Shown: positions 6,649 through 14,548, counted from the stretch's first letter. The stretch: 18,923 nucleotides of DNA from Coriobacteriaceae bacterium (GCA_003563465.1 PWVH01000007.1:1-18923), one strand, 5' to 3'. The notes: a model not told the origin generated them from the sequence alone. Numbers and translations are program-made.

Positions 6649-7876
6649 CGAGGCCGCCCTCCCGCACGATATCCATGTCCTTGTCGCCACGGCCGGACAG
6701 GTTGACTACGATCAGCGCGCCGGGACCGAGTTCGGCGGCAAGATGCGGGAGTAAGGCGAGCGCATGACTGCTCTCGATAGCGGGAATGATGCCTTCGGTG
6801 CGCGTGAGCAGCGCAAAGGCCTCGAGCGCTTCGGTGTCGGTGACCGGTTCGTAGCGCACGAGACCCTCGTCTTTCAAGTGGCTGTGCTCGGGTCCGACGC
6901 CCGGGTAGTCCAGTCCGGCTGAGATCGAGTAGGCTTCGAGTGGATTGCCGGCGTCGTCTTGGAGCAGATAGCTGTAGAAGCCGTGCAAGACGCCGGGCGA
7001 ACCCTTGGCAAGTGAGGCTCCGTGCTTGTCGGAATCGAGTCCCAGCCCGGCCGCCTCGGCGCCGACGAGCAATGGCCGCTTCTCAGGCGGCAGGTCTCGC
7101 AAGAACGGGTAGAACATCCCGATGGCGTTGCTGCCACCGCCCACGCATGCCACTACAGCGTCGGGAATCCGCTCGGCACGCCCCTGCAGCTGCACCAGGG
7201 TTTCCTCGCCTATGACCTTCTGAAACTCGCGCACCATCACCGGGTAAGGGTGAGGTCCGACCGCGCTACCTAGAACGTAGAACGTGTCTTCCACTCGCTC
7301 GACCCAGTGGCGCAGTGTCGCAGTCACTGCATCGGCAAGCGTTCCGGTGCCGTCGGCTACAGGGACGACCTCGGCTCCGAGAAGACGCATCTTGTAGACG
7401 TTGAGCGACTGACGGCGCATGTCCTCGGTGCCCATGAACACCGCACACTCAAGACCCAGGAGTGCCGCAGCGGTAGCGGTGGCCACCCCGTGCTGTCCCG
7501 CTCCCGTCTCCGCTATCACGCGTCGCTTGCCCATTCGCCTGGCAAGCAGCACCTGGCCGAGCGTGTTGTTTATCTTGTGCGCACCGGTGTGGTCGAGGTC
7601 CTCGCGCTTGAGATAGACGCGATCCGCTCCCACAGCCTCGGCAAGCCGTTCGGCCGAGAACAGAGGGGTCGGACGGCCGACGTAGTCTTGAAGCAACGTG
7701 CCGTACTCGGCGGCGAAAGCGGGATCGTCCAGCGTCTCGCAGAAAGCCTCGGCTAACTCGGAGAGCGCCGGCACGACGGTCTCGGGAACGAAAGTGCCTC
7801 CGTAAGGGCCGAAGAAGCCCTGCGCATCCGGGCTGGAATAGGCCATCTCCGCCGAGGGCAGGAACACGTCACTCAC
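6638..7876 (-). CDS. trpB: Tryptophan synthase beta chain (TrpB1 type)
   Basis: PLP enzyme that condenses indole with L-serine to give L-tryptophan, working as a complex with TrpA. It is about 412 aa with the classic TrpB1 features: FFGPYGGTFVPETV at the N-terminus, PLP lysine 101 in HTGAHKINN, the substrate-binding ETGAGQHGVATA, FMGTEDMRRQ, the phosphate-cradle GGGSNAIGMF, and LSGRGDKDMD near the C-terminus. GTG codons at 7885, 7876 and 7870 compete as starts. At 7885 the GGAGG site (7887-7891) is too close, so 7876 (10-nt spacing) is preferred, though 7885 would give a 4-nt overlap with trpF. The FGPYGG and COMM-domain segments needed for pairing with TrpA are present, which supports this copy as TrpA's partner. 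Confidence 0.96.
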   Translation of the reverse strand: MSDVFLPSAEMAYSSPDAQGFFGPYGGTFVPETVVPALSELAEAFCETLDDPAFAAEYGTLLQDYVGRPTPLFSAERLAEAVGADRVYLKREDLDHTGAHKINNTLGQVLLARRMGKRRVIAETGAGQHGVATATAAALLGLECAVFMGTEDMRRQSLNVYKMRLLGAEVVPVADGTGTLADAVTATLRHWVERVEDTFYVLGSAVGPHPYPVMVREFQKVIGEETLVQLQGRAERIPDAVVACVGGGSNAIGMFYPFLRDLPPEKRPLLVGAEAAGLGLDSDKHGASLAKGSPGVLHGFYSYLLQDDAGNPLEAYSISAGLDYPGVGPEHSHLKDEGLVRYEPVTDTEALEAFALLTRTEGIIPAIESSHALALLPHLAAELGPGALIVVNLSGRGDKDMDIVREGGLGGE

Positions 7877-7881
7877 TTCGC

Positions 7882-8520
7882 TCACTCCTCCTCGTCAGCC
7901 GTTTTGACTGCGGCGACGAACGCATGCAACCTGGAGCGGTCCTTTTGCCGCAGACGCTCCTCGACCCCTGAGGAGACGTCTACGCCGTACGGACGCAGAA
8001 CCTTGATAGCGGCGCCTACGTTCACCGGGTTCAGGCCACCAGCCACTACGACAGGAGTCCAATCGGGCAACGGCGAGACCTCTTCCCAAGGAAACACCCG
8101 ACCCGTCCCGCCGTCCGTACCCTCGACCAACGTGTCGAGAAGGATCGCGGTCACCTTGTCTCGGTAAGGCTCGGCTTCACCGAAGTCGAAACCCGGCCCC
8201 ACGCGCAAGGCCTTGATGACTGGAGCGGGAGCCTTCGCGCAGCTTGCGGGCGTCTCGCATCCGTGGAACTGCACCGCAGCCAAACCGAGTCTTGCAACCG
8301 CACGTTCCACGTAGTCCGAGGGCGCGTCGACGAAAACGCCGACACGAGCCACGAAAGGCGGGATTCCGGCGAAGATCTCCTCGGCTTCTGTAAGCGTGAC
8401 CTGCCGAGGAGATTCCGCCAGGATGACTCCGAGCGCGTCCGCGCCGGCCCTTACCGCCTCGGCAGCGTCGGCAGCCGAGGCCAGACCGCAGACCTTGACC
8501 CTTGTCCTCATGTTGCGCAC
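7882..8520 (-). CDS. trpF: Phosphoribosylanthranilate isomerase
   Basis: Third step of the tryptophan-specific pathway: Amadori rearrangement of N-(5-phosphoribosyl)anthranilate to the carboxyphenylamino-deoxyribulose phosphate used by TrpC. It is a 212-aa TIM-barrel protein. The catalytic base Cys11 lies in VKVCGLA and the general acid Asp129 in AILLDT. The phosphate-binding VVVAGGLNPVNV and VDVSSGVEE segments are present. The GTG start at 8520 has AAAGGAG (8525-8531) 4 nt before it; an ATG three codons later is too far from that site. It sits between trpB2 (61 nt away) and trpB (adjacent). A dedicated TrpF means the HisA in this window need not double as a PriA-type dual isomerase. Confidence 0.95.
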   Translation of the reverse strand: MRNMRTRVKVCGLASAADAAEAVRAGADALGVILAESPRQVTLTEAEEIFAGIPPFVARVGVFVDAPSDYVERAVARLGLAAVQFHGCETPASCAKAPAPVIKALRVGPGFDFGEAEPYRDKVTAILLDTLVEGTDGGTGRVFPWEEVSPLPDWTPVVVAGGLNPVNVGAAIKVLRPYGVDVSSGVEERLRQKDRSRLHAFVAAVKTADEEE

Positions 8521-8581
8521 GCAGCTCCTTTCGTCACGTGCTCTCAGCGATTCCTGCCAAAGACTCCTGCGGGCTCCTATC

Positions 8582-9934
8582 CTACGCCCCGCCCTCGCTC
8601 ATGGTGCTGCCGGCCGCGAAATCGTAGTCTACCAGCTCGCCGGCGTTGTAGGCTTCGTAGGCGGCCAGGTCGAAGTGCCCGTGACCTGAGAGGTTGAACA
8701 GGATCGTGCGGTCCTCACCGGCTTCTTGAGCGGCAAGCGCTTCGTCGATCGCCGTGCGGATCGCGTGACTGCTCTCCGGAGCGGGCAGTATGCCCTCGGT
8801 CCGAGCGAAAGCGACTGCCGCGTCGAAGCAGGTTATCTGGTGCACTGCGATCGGCTCGACTTCGCCTTCGTGGACAAGCAACGAAACAAGTGGGGAGTCG
8901 CCATGGTAGCGCAAGCCGCCCGCGTGGATGCCGGCTGGAACGAAGTCGTGACCGAGCGTGTACATCATCACTTTGGGCGCCATCCCGGCCTCGTCGCCGA
9001 GGTCGTAGCGGTACTCGCCTGCGGTGAGCGTCGGGCAGGCCTTGGGCTCGACGGCCACCAGTCGCGCGCTACTCTTGCCTTCTAGCTTGCGGTGATAGTA
9101 CGGGAACGCGATACCGGCGAAGTTGGAGCCACCGCCTATGCAGGCGATTACCACGTCGGGCTCGGCCTGGGCCATCTCCATCTGAGCGATGGCCTCCTGG
9201 CCGACGATGGTCTGGTGCAGGCAGACATGGTTGAGCACGCTGCCGAGGCAATAGTGCGTATCCTCGCGCATCGCGGTGTCTTCCACCGCCTCGGAGATCG
9301 CGATACCGAGACTTCCCAACGATTCAGGATCCATGTCCAGCACATGGCGACCGGCTTTCGTGCGGGTGCTCGGCGAGGAGACCACCTCCGCACCGTACGT
9401 TTCCATCAGAATGCGCCGATACGGCTTCTGGTCATAGGAGATGCCGACCATGTAGACCGTGCACTCCATGCCGTACAGCGCGCATGCTATGGCCATGGCG
9501 CTACCCCACTGGCCCGCGCCGGTCTCGGTCGCGATGCGACCGATGCCCTGGGCCTTGTTGTAGAAGGCCTGCGGAATCGCCGTGTTGGGCTTGTGCGAGC
9601 CGGCCGGAGAGACGCCTTCGTACTTGTAGAAGATCTTGATGCCTTCCGGAAGGCCGAGGCTCTTCTCCAGCTGGCGGGCACGGTTCAGCGGACTCGGCCT
9701 GTAGGTCCTATAGACCGTCAAGACCTCCTCGGGAATCTCGATGAAGCGATCCATCGAGACCTCCTGCTTGATGAGCTCCATCGCGAATAGCGGCGCCAGG
9801 TCCTCCGGGCCTGCCGGCTCATCGGTAGCAGGATGCAGCGGTGGCGGAAGTGGAGCGGGCAGGTCGGGGTTGATGTTGTACCAGCTGGTCGGCATCTTCT
9901 TCTCGTCGAGCGTGAACCTGGTCCTGTCTGGCAT
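8582..9934 (-). CDS. TrpB2-type tryptophan synthase beta-like PLP enzyme
   Basis: PLP-dependent enzyme of the divergent TrpB2 branch, 450 aa. It differs from the TrpB1 copy downstream by a long N-terminal extension (TSWYNINPDLPAPLPPPLHP) and larger inserts. The PLP lysine is Lys115 in SPAGSHKPNTA. Other landmarks are ATETGAGQWGSA, CIGGGSNFAGI, the VEPKACPTLTAGEY insert typical of TrpB2, and LSGHGHFDLAAY at the C-terminus. TrpB2 enzymes make tryptophan from indole, and one archaeal member has been shown to prefer O-phosphoserine to serine. They lack the regions TrpB1 uses to bind TrpA. Whether this copy is a second synthase, an indole-salvage enzyme or something else cannot be read from sequence. 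The ATG start has AAGGAGG (9943-9949) at 8 nt. It lies between trpC and trpF, hence is co-expressed with the operon. Confidence 0.93.
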   Translation of the reverse strand: MPDRTRFTLDEKKMPTSWYNINPDLPAPLPPPLHPATDEPAGPEDLAPLFAMELIKQEVSMDRFIEIPEEVLTVYRTYRPSPLNRARQLEKSLGLPEGIKIFYKYEGVSPAGSHKPNTAIPQAFYNKAQGIGRIATETGAGQWGSAMAIACALYGMECTVYMVGISYDQKPYRRILMETYGAEVVSSPSTRTKAGRHVLDMDPESLGSLGIAISEAVEDTAMREDTHYCLGSVLNHVCLHQTIVGQEAIAQMEMAQAEPDVVIACIGGGSNFAGIAFPYYHRKLEGKSSARLVAVEPKACPTLTAGEYRYDLGDEAGMAPKVMMYTLGHDFVPAGIHAGGLRYHGDSPLVSLLVHEGEVEPIAVHQITCFDAAVAFARTEGILPAPESSHAIRTAIDEALAAQEAGEDRTILFNLSGHGHFDLAAYEAYNAGELVDYDFAAGSTMSEGGA

Positions 9935-9961
9935 GTCTTCCTCCTCCTTCGGTCTTCCTCC
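9935..9961 (-). repeat. Tandem duplicated purine-rich ribosome binding segment before trpB2
   Basis: Reading toward the gene, GGAGGAAGAC occurs twice, at 9961-9952 and again at 9944-9935, with a 17-nt period. The second copy ends exactly at the ATG. The nearer copy joins with upstream bases to form AAGGAGG at the ideal spacing, while the distal copy is a second possible ribosome landing site. This is the purine-rich end of the 75-nt trpC-trpB2 spacer, one of the few real gaps in the operon, so trpB2 appears to have its own strong initiation signal rather than relying on coupling. Confidence 0.5.
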
Positions 9962-10009
9962 CTACGATACGGTCTTGCGATGGCCATGAAGGCCGACGGT
10001 ACGATAGCT

Positions 10010-10828
10010 CTAACGTGCAGCAGTGCTGTAGTCGGCATCGCTCTTGGCTACGCCAGTAAGTTCGGCTAGCACCTCCTCCGGGAAGTCGGCGTGCATCAGC
10101 GTCTCTCCCACGAGCACGGCGTCTGCACCGGCGTTTGCGGCAGCCCAGACGTCGACTCTCGACCTCACACCACTCGCGGCCACGGTGGCAAGGCCCATCG
10201 CCGAGGCGTCGGCTACGACCGCGAGAGCGCGCTCGCGATCGACTTCGAGCGTCCGCAGGTCGCGACTGTTCACTCCCACGAGCTTCGCCCCGGCGCCGAC
10301 GGCCGTCTCGAGCTCGGTATCGCTCACCACCTCTACCAGGCTCTCCAAGCCTAGGGTGGCGGCCAGATCCAGATAGTCGCCCAACTCCTCGCCCAAGACG
10401 CTCACCATGAGCAGCACGGCGTCCGCGCCGTGCCCTCGGGCTGCAAAGAGCTGGACCGGGTCTATCACGAAGTCCTTGCAAAGCACCGGGATCTCCACTG
10501 CATCGGCGATGTCGGACAGATCGGCGAACGAACCTCCGAAGACCTCGGGCTCTGTGAGCACGCTGATGGCGGCGGCGCCTCCGTAGACGTAGTGCAGCGC
10601 CTGCTTGGAAGCCTCGCACTCCGGCGCGATCGCTCCTGCCGAAGGAGAAGCTTTCTTGACCTCGCCGATGACCGCCACATCGGATCTTTCGGTGAGCGCG
10701 GCAGAGAACGAAAGCGTATCGCGCGAACAGCAAACCAGTCTCTCGAGATCGCCCGCAGAAAGGCTCCCCCACTCCGAGGCGATACGCATGCGACGGCGAG
10801 ACAACATGTCGGCAAGGAAGTCGCTCAC
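10010..10828 (-). CDS. trpC: Indole-3-glycerol phosphate synthase
   Basis: Closes the indole ring: carboxyphenylamino-deoxyribulose phosphate is decarboxylated and cyclised to indole-3-glycerol phosphate, the substrate of TrpA. It is a 272-aa TIM barrel, the family's usual length, not fused to TrpF. The catalytic set is visible: Glu56 and Lys58 in VIGEVKKASPSAG, Lys118 in PVLCKDF, Glu166 in LVEV and Asn187 in GVNSRDLRT. LTEPEVFGGS and the phosphate-binding ASGVRSR and VGETLM segments are also present. The GTG start overlaps the trpGD stop by 4 nt (GTGA) and has AAGGAGG (10836-10842) at 7 nt, a strong coupled initiation site. The last residues (SDADYSTAAR) look like an unconserved tail. Confidence 0.96.
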   Translation of the reverse strand: MSDFLADMLSRRRMRIASEWGSLSAGDLERLVCCSRDTLSFSAALTERSDVAVIGEVKKASPSAGAIAPECEASKQALHYVYGGAAAISVLTEPEVFGGSFADLSDIADAVEIPVLCKDFVIDPVQLFAARGHGADAVLLMVSVLGEELGDYLDLAATLGLESLVEVVSDTELETAVGAGAKLVGVNSRDLRTLEVDRERALAVVADASAMGLATVAASGVRSRVDVWAAANAGADAVLVGETLMHADFPEEVLAELTGVAKSDADYSTAAR

Positions 10829-12486
10829 GCGCTTGCCTCCTTCGACGCAGCGAGGCGCTGCGAGACTCTCACGAGCGCCTCGAGCCGCGCTAGAGCCGCT
10901 CCCGAATCGATGGATTCGCGCGCAAGAACCACGCCGTCGGCCATGTCGGACGCCTTGCCTGCTGCGAGCAGTGCGGCGGCAGCGTTCATCAGCACCACGT
11001 CTCTGGGCTGTCCGTGCTGCCCGCCGAGCACCGCCCGCAAGATCTCCGCATTCGCCTCTGCGTCACCGCCCGCTATACCGGAGAGGGAGCCGCGCGCGAT
11101 ACCGACCTCCTCGGGCGTGACCTCCCATGACCTTACCGCCCCGTCGGCAAACTCCCCGACGGTTGTAGGCCCGCTCGCCGAAACCTCGTCCATACCGGGA
11201 TGCCCGTGTACCACCAGCACCCTTTCGGCCCCGAGCCGCCCGGCCACCTCGGCCATCATCGGCACCAGTTCGGGCGCGTAGACCCCGAGGAGCTGACGCT
11301 TGGCGCCCGCCGGATTGGTAAGCGGTCCCAACACGTTGAAGACCGTCCGGATGGCGATCTCCCTGCGCGGGCCCGCGGCGTGCCGCATGCTCGCGTGCAG
11401 CATCTGTGCGAAGAGGAAGCCGAGCCCCGCCTCATCGATGCAGCGCGCCATGTTCTCGGGACTCAGATCGATCCTGACTCCGATGGTCTCGAGCACGTCC
11501 GCGCTGCCGGCCGCCGAGGAGACGGCGCGATTGCCGTGCTTGGCGATCGGCACGCCCGCTCCCGCCACGACGAAAGCCGTCGTGGTGGAGATGTTGAACG
11601 TCGCCAGGCCGTCGCCCCCGGTGCCGCACGTGTCTACCACGCCGGTCGCACGCGGACGCACGGTGGCCGCCCGCTCGCGCATCGCCCTCGCAAAGCCCAC
11701 GATCTCCTCAACGCTCTCGCCCTTCATGCGAATCGCGGTCACCAGCGAGGCGATCTGCGCATCGGTCGCGGCCCCGTCCATGACAGCGCACATGACTTCG
11801 TATGCGTCTTCTTCGGAAAGCGAGGAACCGGATGCGACCATTCCTATCGCCGAGGCAACGGCAGGCCGAGGAGCCGCGGCGACGGGATCTTGCGGCCGCG
11901 GCTCGGCTTCGATCTCGCCAGTGAGCTCTAAGAAGTTGCGGAGCACCACGGCCCCTTCGGGAGTGAGCACGCTTTCCGGATGGAACTGAACCCCGAAAAG
12001 AGGCAAGTCGCGGTGGCGAAGAGCCATCACGAGCCCATCGGCGGTGCGGGCAGTGACTTCGATCTCCGCGGGCAGAGTCTGCTCGTCGACGGTAAGGGAG
12101 TGATAGCGGGTAGCGGTGAAGGGGTTCGACATCCCGGCGAGCAGACCTGTGTCGTCGTGGTGCACCTCGGCCGTCTTTCCGTGCACGGGCGCCGGCGCCC
12201 TGCCCACCGTCCCGCCGTAGACCTCCGCGATCGCCTGATGGCCGAGGCAAACGCCGAGCAGCGGCAAGCCCGCTTCTGCGACCGCACGGACGACGTCCTT
12301 GGAGATACCCGCCTGCGGAGGAGTGCCCGGACCAGGCGAGATCACGATGCCTGCAGGCTTCAAGGCGATGGCCTGCTCGGCACTCAGCGCGTCGTTGCGC
12401 TCGACGCGCACCTCGGCCCCGAGAGCCGCAAGCAACTGCACGAGGTTGTAGGTGAAACTGTCGTAGTTGTCGACAACCAAGATCAC
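10825..12486 (-). CDS. trpGD: Bifunctional anthranilate synthase glutamine amidotransferase / anthranilate phosphoribosyltransferase
   Basis: A fused 553-aa protein. Residues 1-190 are the TrpG amidotransferase that feeds ammonia to TrpE, with Cys80 in GVCLGHQAI and His169/Glu171 in FHPES, plus the oxyanion-loop PGPGTP. A Pro/Ala-rich linker (about 191-218) leads to TrpD (219-553), which joins anthranilate to phosphoribosyl pyrophosphate. This half has DTCGTGGDG (285-293), KHGNRAVSS and NVLGPLTNPA. The open frame extends 61 codons upstream inside trpE, but I start at the GTG at 12486. It overlaps the trpE stop by 3 nt and gives VILVVDNYDSF, the normal TrpG N-terminus. Enterobacteria have the same G-D order; separate genes are more common elsewhere. 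Both active sites look intact. Confidence 0.95.
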   Translation of the reverse strand: MILVVDNYDSFTYNLVQLLAALGAEVRVERNDALSAEQAIALKPAGIVISPGPGTPPQAGISKDVVRAVAEAGLPLLGVCLGHQAIAEVYGGTVGRAPAPVHGKTAEVHHDDTGLLAGMSNPFTATRYHSLTVDEQTLPAEIEVTARTADGLVMALRHRDLPLFGVQFHPESVLTPEGAVVLRNFLELTGEIEAEPRPQDPVAAAPRPAVASAIGMVASGSSLSEEDAYEVMCAVMDGAATDAQIASLVTAIRMKGESVEEIVGFARAMRERAATVRPRATGVVDTCGTGGDGLATFNISTTTAFVVAGAGVPIAKHGNRAVSSAAGSADVLETIGVRIDLSPENMARCIDEAGLGFLFAQMLHASMRHAAGPRREIAIRTVFNVLGPLTNPAGAKRQLLGVYAPELVPMMAEVAGRLGAERVLVVHGHPGMDEVSASGPTTVGEFADGAVRSWEVTPEEVGIARGSLSGIAGGDAEANAEILRAVLGGQHGQPRDVVLMNAAAALLAAGKASDMADGVVLARESIDSGAALARLEALVRVSQRLAASKEASA

Positions 12487-13994
12487 GGTGCGACCGCCAC
12501 CTCCTCGGTATGCATGCCCACAGCAAACTCCAGCGCGCGATGCAGCGCACGAGCCTTGTGCAAGGTCTCGTCGTACTCCCTTTGAGGGTCCGAATCCGCG
12601 ACGATCCCTGCACCCGATTGCAGGTAGGCGCGTCCGCCCGCGATGACGAAGGTGCGGATCGTGATGCACATATCCATCGCGCCGTCCAGTCCGATGTAGC
12701 CGACGGTACCCGCATAGGGGCCGCGGCCTTCAGGCTCCAGTTCGCGGATGATCTCCATGGCGCGGATCTTGGGTGCGCCGGACACGGTCCCCGCCGGAAA
12801 AGTCGAGCGCAGGGCATCGAAAGCCGTCTTCTCTGGCGCGAGAGTCCCGGTTACGTTGGACACGATGTGCATCACGTGGCTGTAGTTCTCGACCTCCATC
12901 AGTTCGTCCACGGTAACGGTTCCGGGCACGCACACCCTGCCGAGGTCGTTGCGGCCGAGATCGACCAGCATGACGTGCTCGGCCCGCTCCTTCTCATCGG
13001 CGAGCAAATCGGCGCGCAGGCGGCCATCCTCGGCAAGATCGGCTCCGCGCGGACGTGTGCCGGCAAGCGGGCGTGTGAGCACCGAGTCGCCTTCGACACG
13101 CACCAGCGGCTCGGGACTCGAACCCACCAGAGTCACGTCGCGCGTGCGCAGGTAGAACATGTAGGGACTGGGGTTGATCGAACGCAGCACGCGATACAGG
13201 TCGAGTCCGTCGCCGTCGTAGGGGGCACTGAAACGCTGCGATAGCACGACCTGGAATATGTCACCTGCGTCAATCAGGTCCTTGGCCCGGGAAACGCTTT
13301 CGAGGAACTCCTCGCGCGTGGTCTCGGCCGAAAGCGGCACCTCGGCGGTCACCCCGACCGCACCGAGGCGTGCACCCGCCGGTCCGGCGTCCACGCGCCG
13401 GATCGCCGCGTCGATCCGCCCCAGTGCACGGTCGTAGGCCGCAGCGGGTGCCGCGCCAGGCCGAACGGGGGCGATAACCTGCATGACCCGGCGGGCGTGG
13501 TCGAAGGCGACGACCACGTCGGCGAACATGAACGCCATGTCGGGCACGGGAACCGGGCTGGAGCCTCCCATGGGCACCTCGTGCCTGGGCACCCGCTCGA
13601 AACCGGCGGCGATCTCGTAGCCTACATAGCCCACCGCTCCACCGACGAACCGCGGCAATCCCTGAACCTGTGCCACCGCCCCGACGGCGAGCCTGCGCTC
13701 TACGACGGTAAGCGGGTCGTCGGCGCGTTCGCCGGTGACGCCTCCGTTCTCGACTACGACCTCGTCACCGTGAGCGGTGATCGTCTCGCGGTCTCCTATG
13801 CCGAGGAAGCTGTAGCGTCCCATCTGCTCGCCGCCGGAGACGCTCTCGAGCAGAAAGGCATGCTCTACCCCGTGGGCGAGAGCCATGAACGCCGAGATCG
13901 GTGTCGTCAGGTCGGCGTAGACCTCGCGGGCCACTGGGACCACGTCGTGGTCTTGGGCCAGCCGCACGAACTCTTCTCTGTTCGGCACGATCAT
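12483..13994 (-). CDS. trpE: Anthranilate synthase component I
   Basis: First committed step: chorismate plus ammonia (from the TrpG half of the next gene) gives anthranilate and pyruvate. It is a 503-aa chorismate-utilising enzyme. The N-terminal part has FLLESVSGGEQMGRYSF, and the LLES motif is where tryptophan binds for feedback inhibition, so allosteric control is likely kept. The catalytic domain shows SPEPLVRV, RPLAGTRPRG, DEKERAEHVMLVDLGRNDLGRV, FPAGTVSGAPKIRAME, GTVGYIG and SGAGIVADSDP. I chose the ATG at 13994, since AGGAG (14005-14009) precedes it by 10 nt, over an in-frame GTG at 14012 that has no site. It is the first gene after the T-box leader, so transcription of the whole trp operon is probably set by tRNA-Trp charging. 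Confidence 0.97.
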   Translation of the reverse strand: MIVPNREEFVRLAQDHDVVPVAREVYADLTTPISAFMALAHGVEHAFLLESVSGGEQMGRYSFLGIGDRETITAHGDEVVVENGGVTGERADDPLTVVERRLAVGAVAQVQGLPRFVGGAVGYVGYEIAAGFERVPRHEVPMGGSSPVPVPDMAFMFADVVVAFDHARRVMQVIAPVRPGAAPAAAYDRALGRIDAAIRRVDAGPAGARLGAVGVTAEVPLSAETTREEFLESVSRAKDLIDAGDIFQVVLSQRFSAPYDGDGLDLYRVLRSINPSPYMFYLRTRDVTLVGSSPEPLVRVEGDSVLTRPLAGTRPRGADLAEDGRLRADLLADEKERAEHVMLVDLGRNDLGRVCVPGTVTVDELMEVENYSHVMHIVSNVTGTLAPEKTAFDALRSTFPAGTVSGAPKIRAMEIIRELEPEGRGPYAGTVGYIGLDGAMDMCITIRTFVIAGGRAYLQSGAGIVADSDPQREYDETLHKARALHRALEFAVGMHTEEVAVAP

Positions 13995-14026
13995 GTGTGC
14001 TGCGCTCCTCACCGGCGGCTACGGCG

Positions 14027-14043
14027 GGTGCTTCACGAGCACC
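14027..14043 (-). repeat. Short hairpin between T-box terminator and trpE start
   Basis: GGTGCT and AGCACC arms (6 bp, perfect) around a 5-nt loop lie in the 65-nt stretch between the T-box terminator and the trpE ribosome binding site. It has no U-run, so it is not a terminator. It could separate the riboswitch from the initiation region or stabilise the message left after readthrough. The pairing is visible; the role is unknown. Confidence 0.4.
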
Positions 14044-14074
14044 GGCCGCCCTCGGCGGGATGCGGGGCCCAGAG

Positions 14075-14111
14075 AACACAAAGACCCCTCATCCCCAAGG
14101 GACGAGAGGTC
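14075..14111 (-). terminator. T-box intrinsic terminator upstream of trpE
   Basis: The 5' arm GACCTCTCGTCCC (14111-14099) pairs along 13 positions, two of them G-U, with the 3' arm at 14095-14083. The loop is tight and is followed by TTTGTGTT. The 5' arm also carries the CCCTTG run that would instead pair with the CAAGGG just before the T-box sequence to form the antiterminator, so the two structures exclude each other. When tRNA-Trp is charged this hairpin should form and stop transcription before trpE. Confidence 0.88.
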
Positions 14112-14390
14112 GTCTCGCGGTGCCACCCTTGTTGCTCCGCCTGCCTCGGCCGGCGGAGCCACTCATCCTGTCGGTACGTGGGTCCTCTCCTGCGCACTAA
14201 CGCCAGGTCGACCCGGATACCCGGCCCCTTGTATCGGTGGGGATCCGCCGGAACTACTCGACTTCACGCTACAAGCCTTTGTCCTCGGTGCCTCAGGGGC
14301 CCATTCCCTCCGGCCGCTCACGCCGGGTTTCCACCATCCCCGACTCTCTCAAGCTTCACGTCCGGGGTACTCATCCCCGTCAAAGGCGCA
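14075..14390 (-). promoter_or_regulatory. T-box riboswitch, Trp (UGG) specifier
   Basis: Class I tRNA-sensing leader. The conserved T-box AGGGTGGCACCGCGAG lies at 14129-14114. Stem I is closed by GCCTTTG (14387-14381) with CAAAGGC (14281-14275). It contains the GATGAGTA bend motif, the AGAGAG bulge and the GGATGGTGGAAACC distal loop, and its specifier loop reads GAATGGGCC with UGG, the Trp codon, at 14303-14301. A stem II pairs CTTGTA (14275-14270) with TACAAG (14233-14228), and an 8-bp stem III pairs 14159-14152 with 14141-14134. The UGGC of the T-box bulge should pair with a GCCA tRNA end, agreeing with the G discriminator of bacterial tRNA-Trp. Uncharged tRNA-Trp is predicted to stabilise the antiterminator and allow transcription of trpE to trpA. 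Confidence 0.95.
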
Positions 14391-14409
14391 TGTTCGATTG
14401 CTGGCGGCG

Positions 14410-14439
14410 AGTGTAGCACCGCGAGCACGGCTCGTGCAA
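14410..14439 (-). promoter_or_regulatory. Candidate sigma-70-type promoter for the trp operon
   Basis: TACACT (14415-14410) as -10 and TTGCAC (14439-14434) as -35 are separated by 18 nt. Transcription would start near 14403, a little ahead of the first base of T-box stem I (14387), which is just where the leader should begin. The -10 matches consensus at 4 of 6 positions and the -35 at 3 of 6, so the position is the stronger argument. Confidence 0.5.
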
Positions 14440-14460
14440 CATCGTCGAAAGAGAACGGCG

Positions 14461-14495
14461 CCGAAAGAAGACATCTGGCCGGTGAGCGATCCGGC
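14461..14495 (-). terminator. Possible terminator after the M48-like gene (weak)
   Basis: GCCGG (14495-14491) and CCGGC (14482-14478) form a 5-bp stem, followed by a pyrimidine-rich tract including TCTTCTTTC. It lies about 55 nt after the M48-like stop and upstream of the candidate trp promoter, where an end to the his transcript would be expected. The stem is short and the tract is not a clean U-run, so this is tentative. The rest of the 14440-14548 stretch shows nothing else I can support. Confidence 0.25.
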
Positions 14496-14548
14496 TCCGT
14501 GCAGTACCCGGCCCCCGCCGAGCGCAGGCCTGTGCCTCCTGGCGGCGA

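Noticed and set aside
12487..12669. An upstream extension of trpGD by 61 codons
   Set aside because: This region codes for the end of TrpE in another frame, and normal TrpG proteins begin at the VILVVDNYDSF segment.
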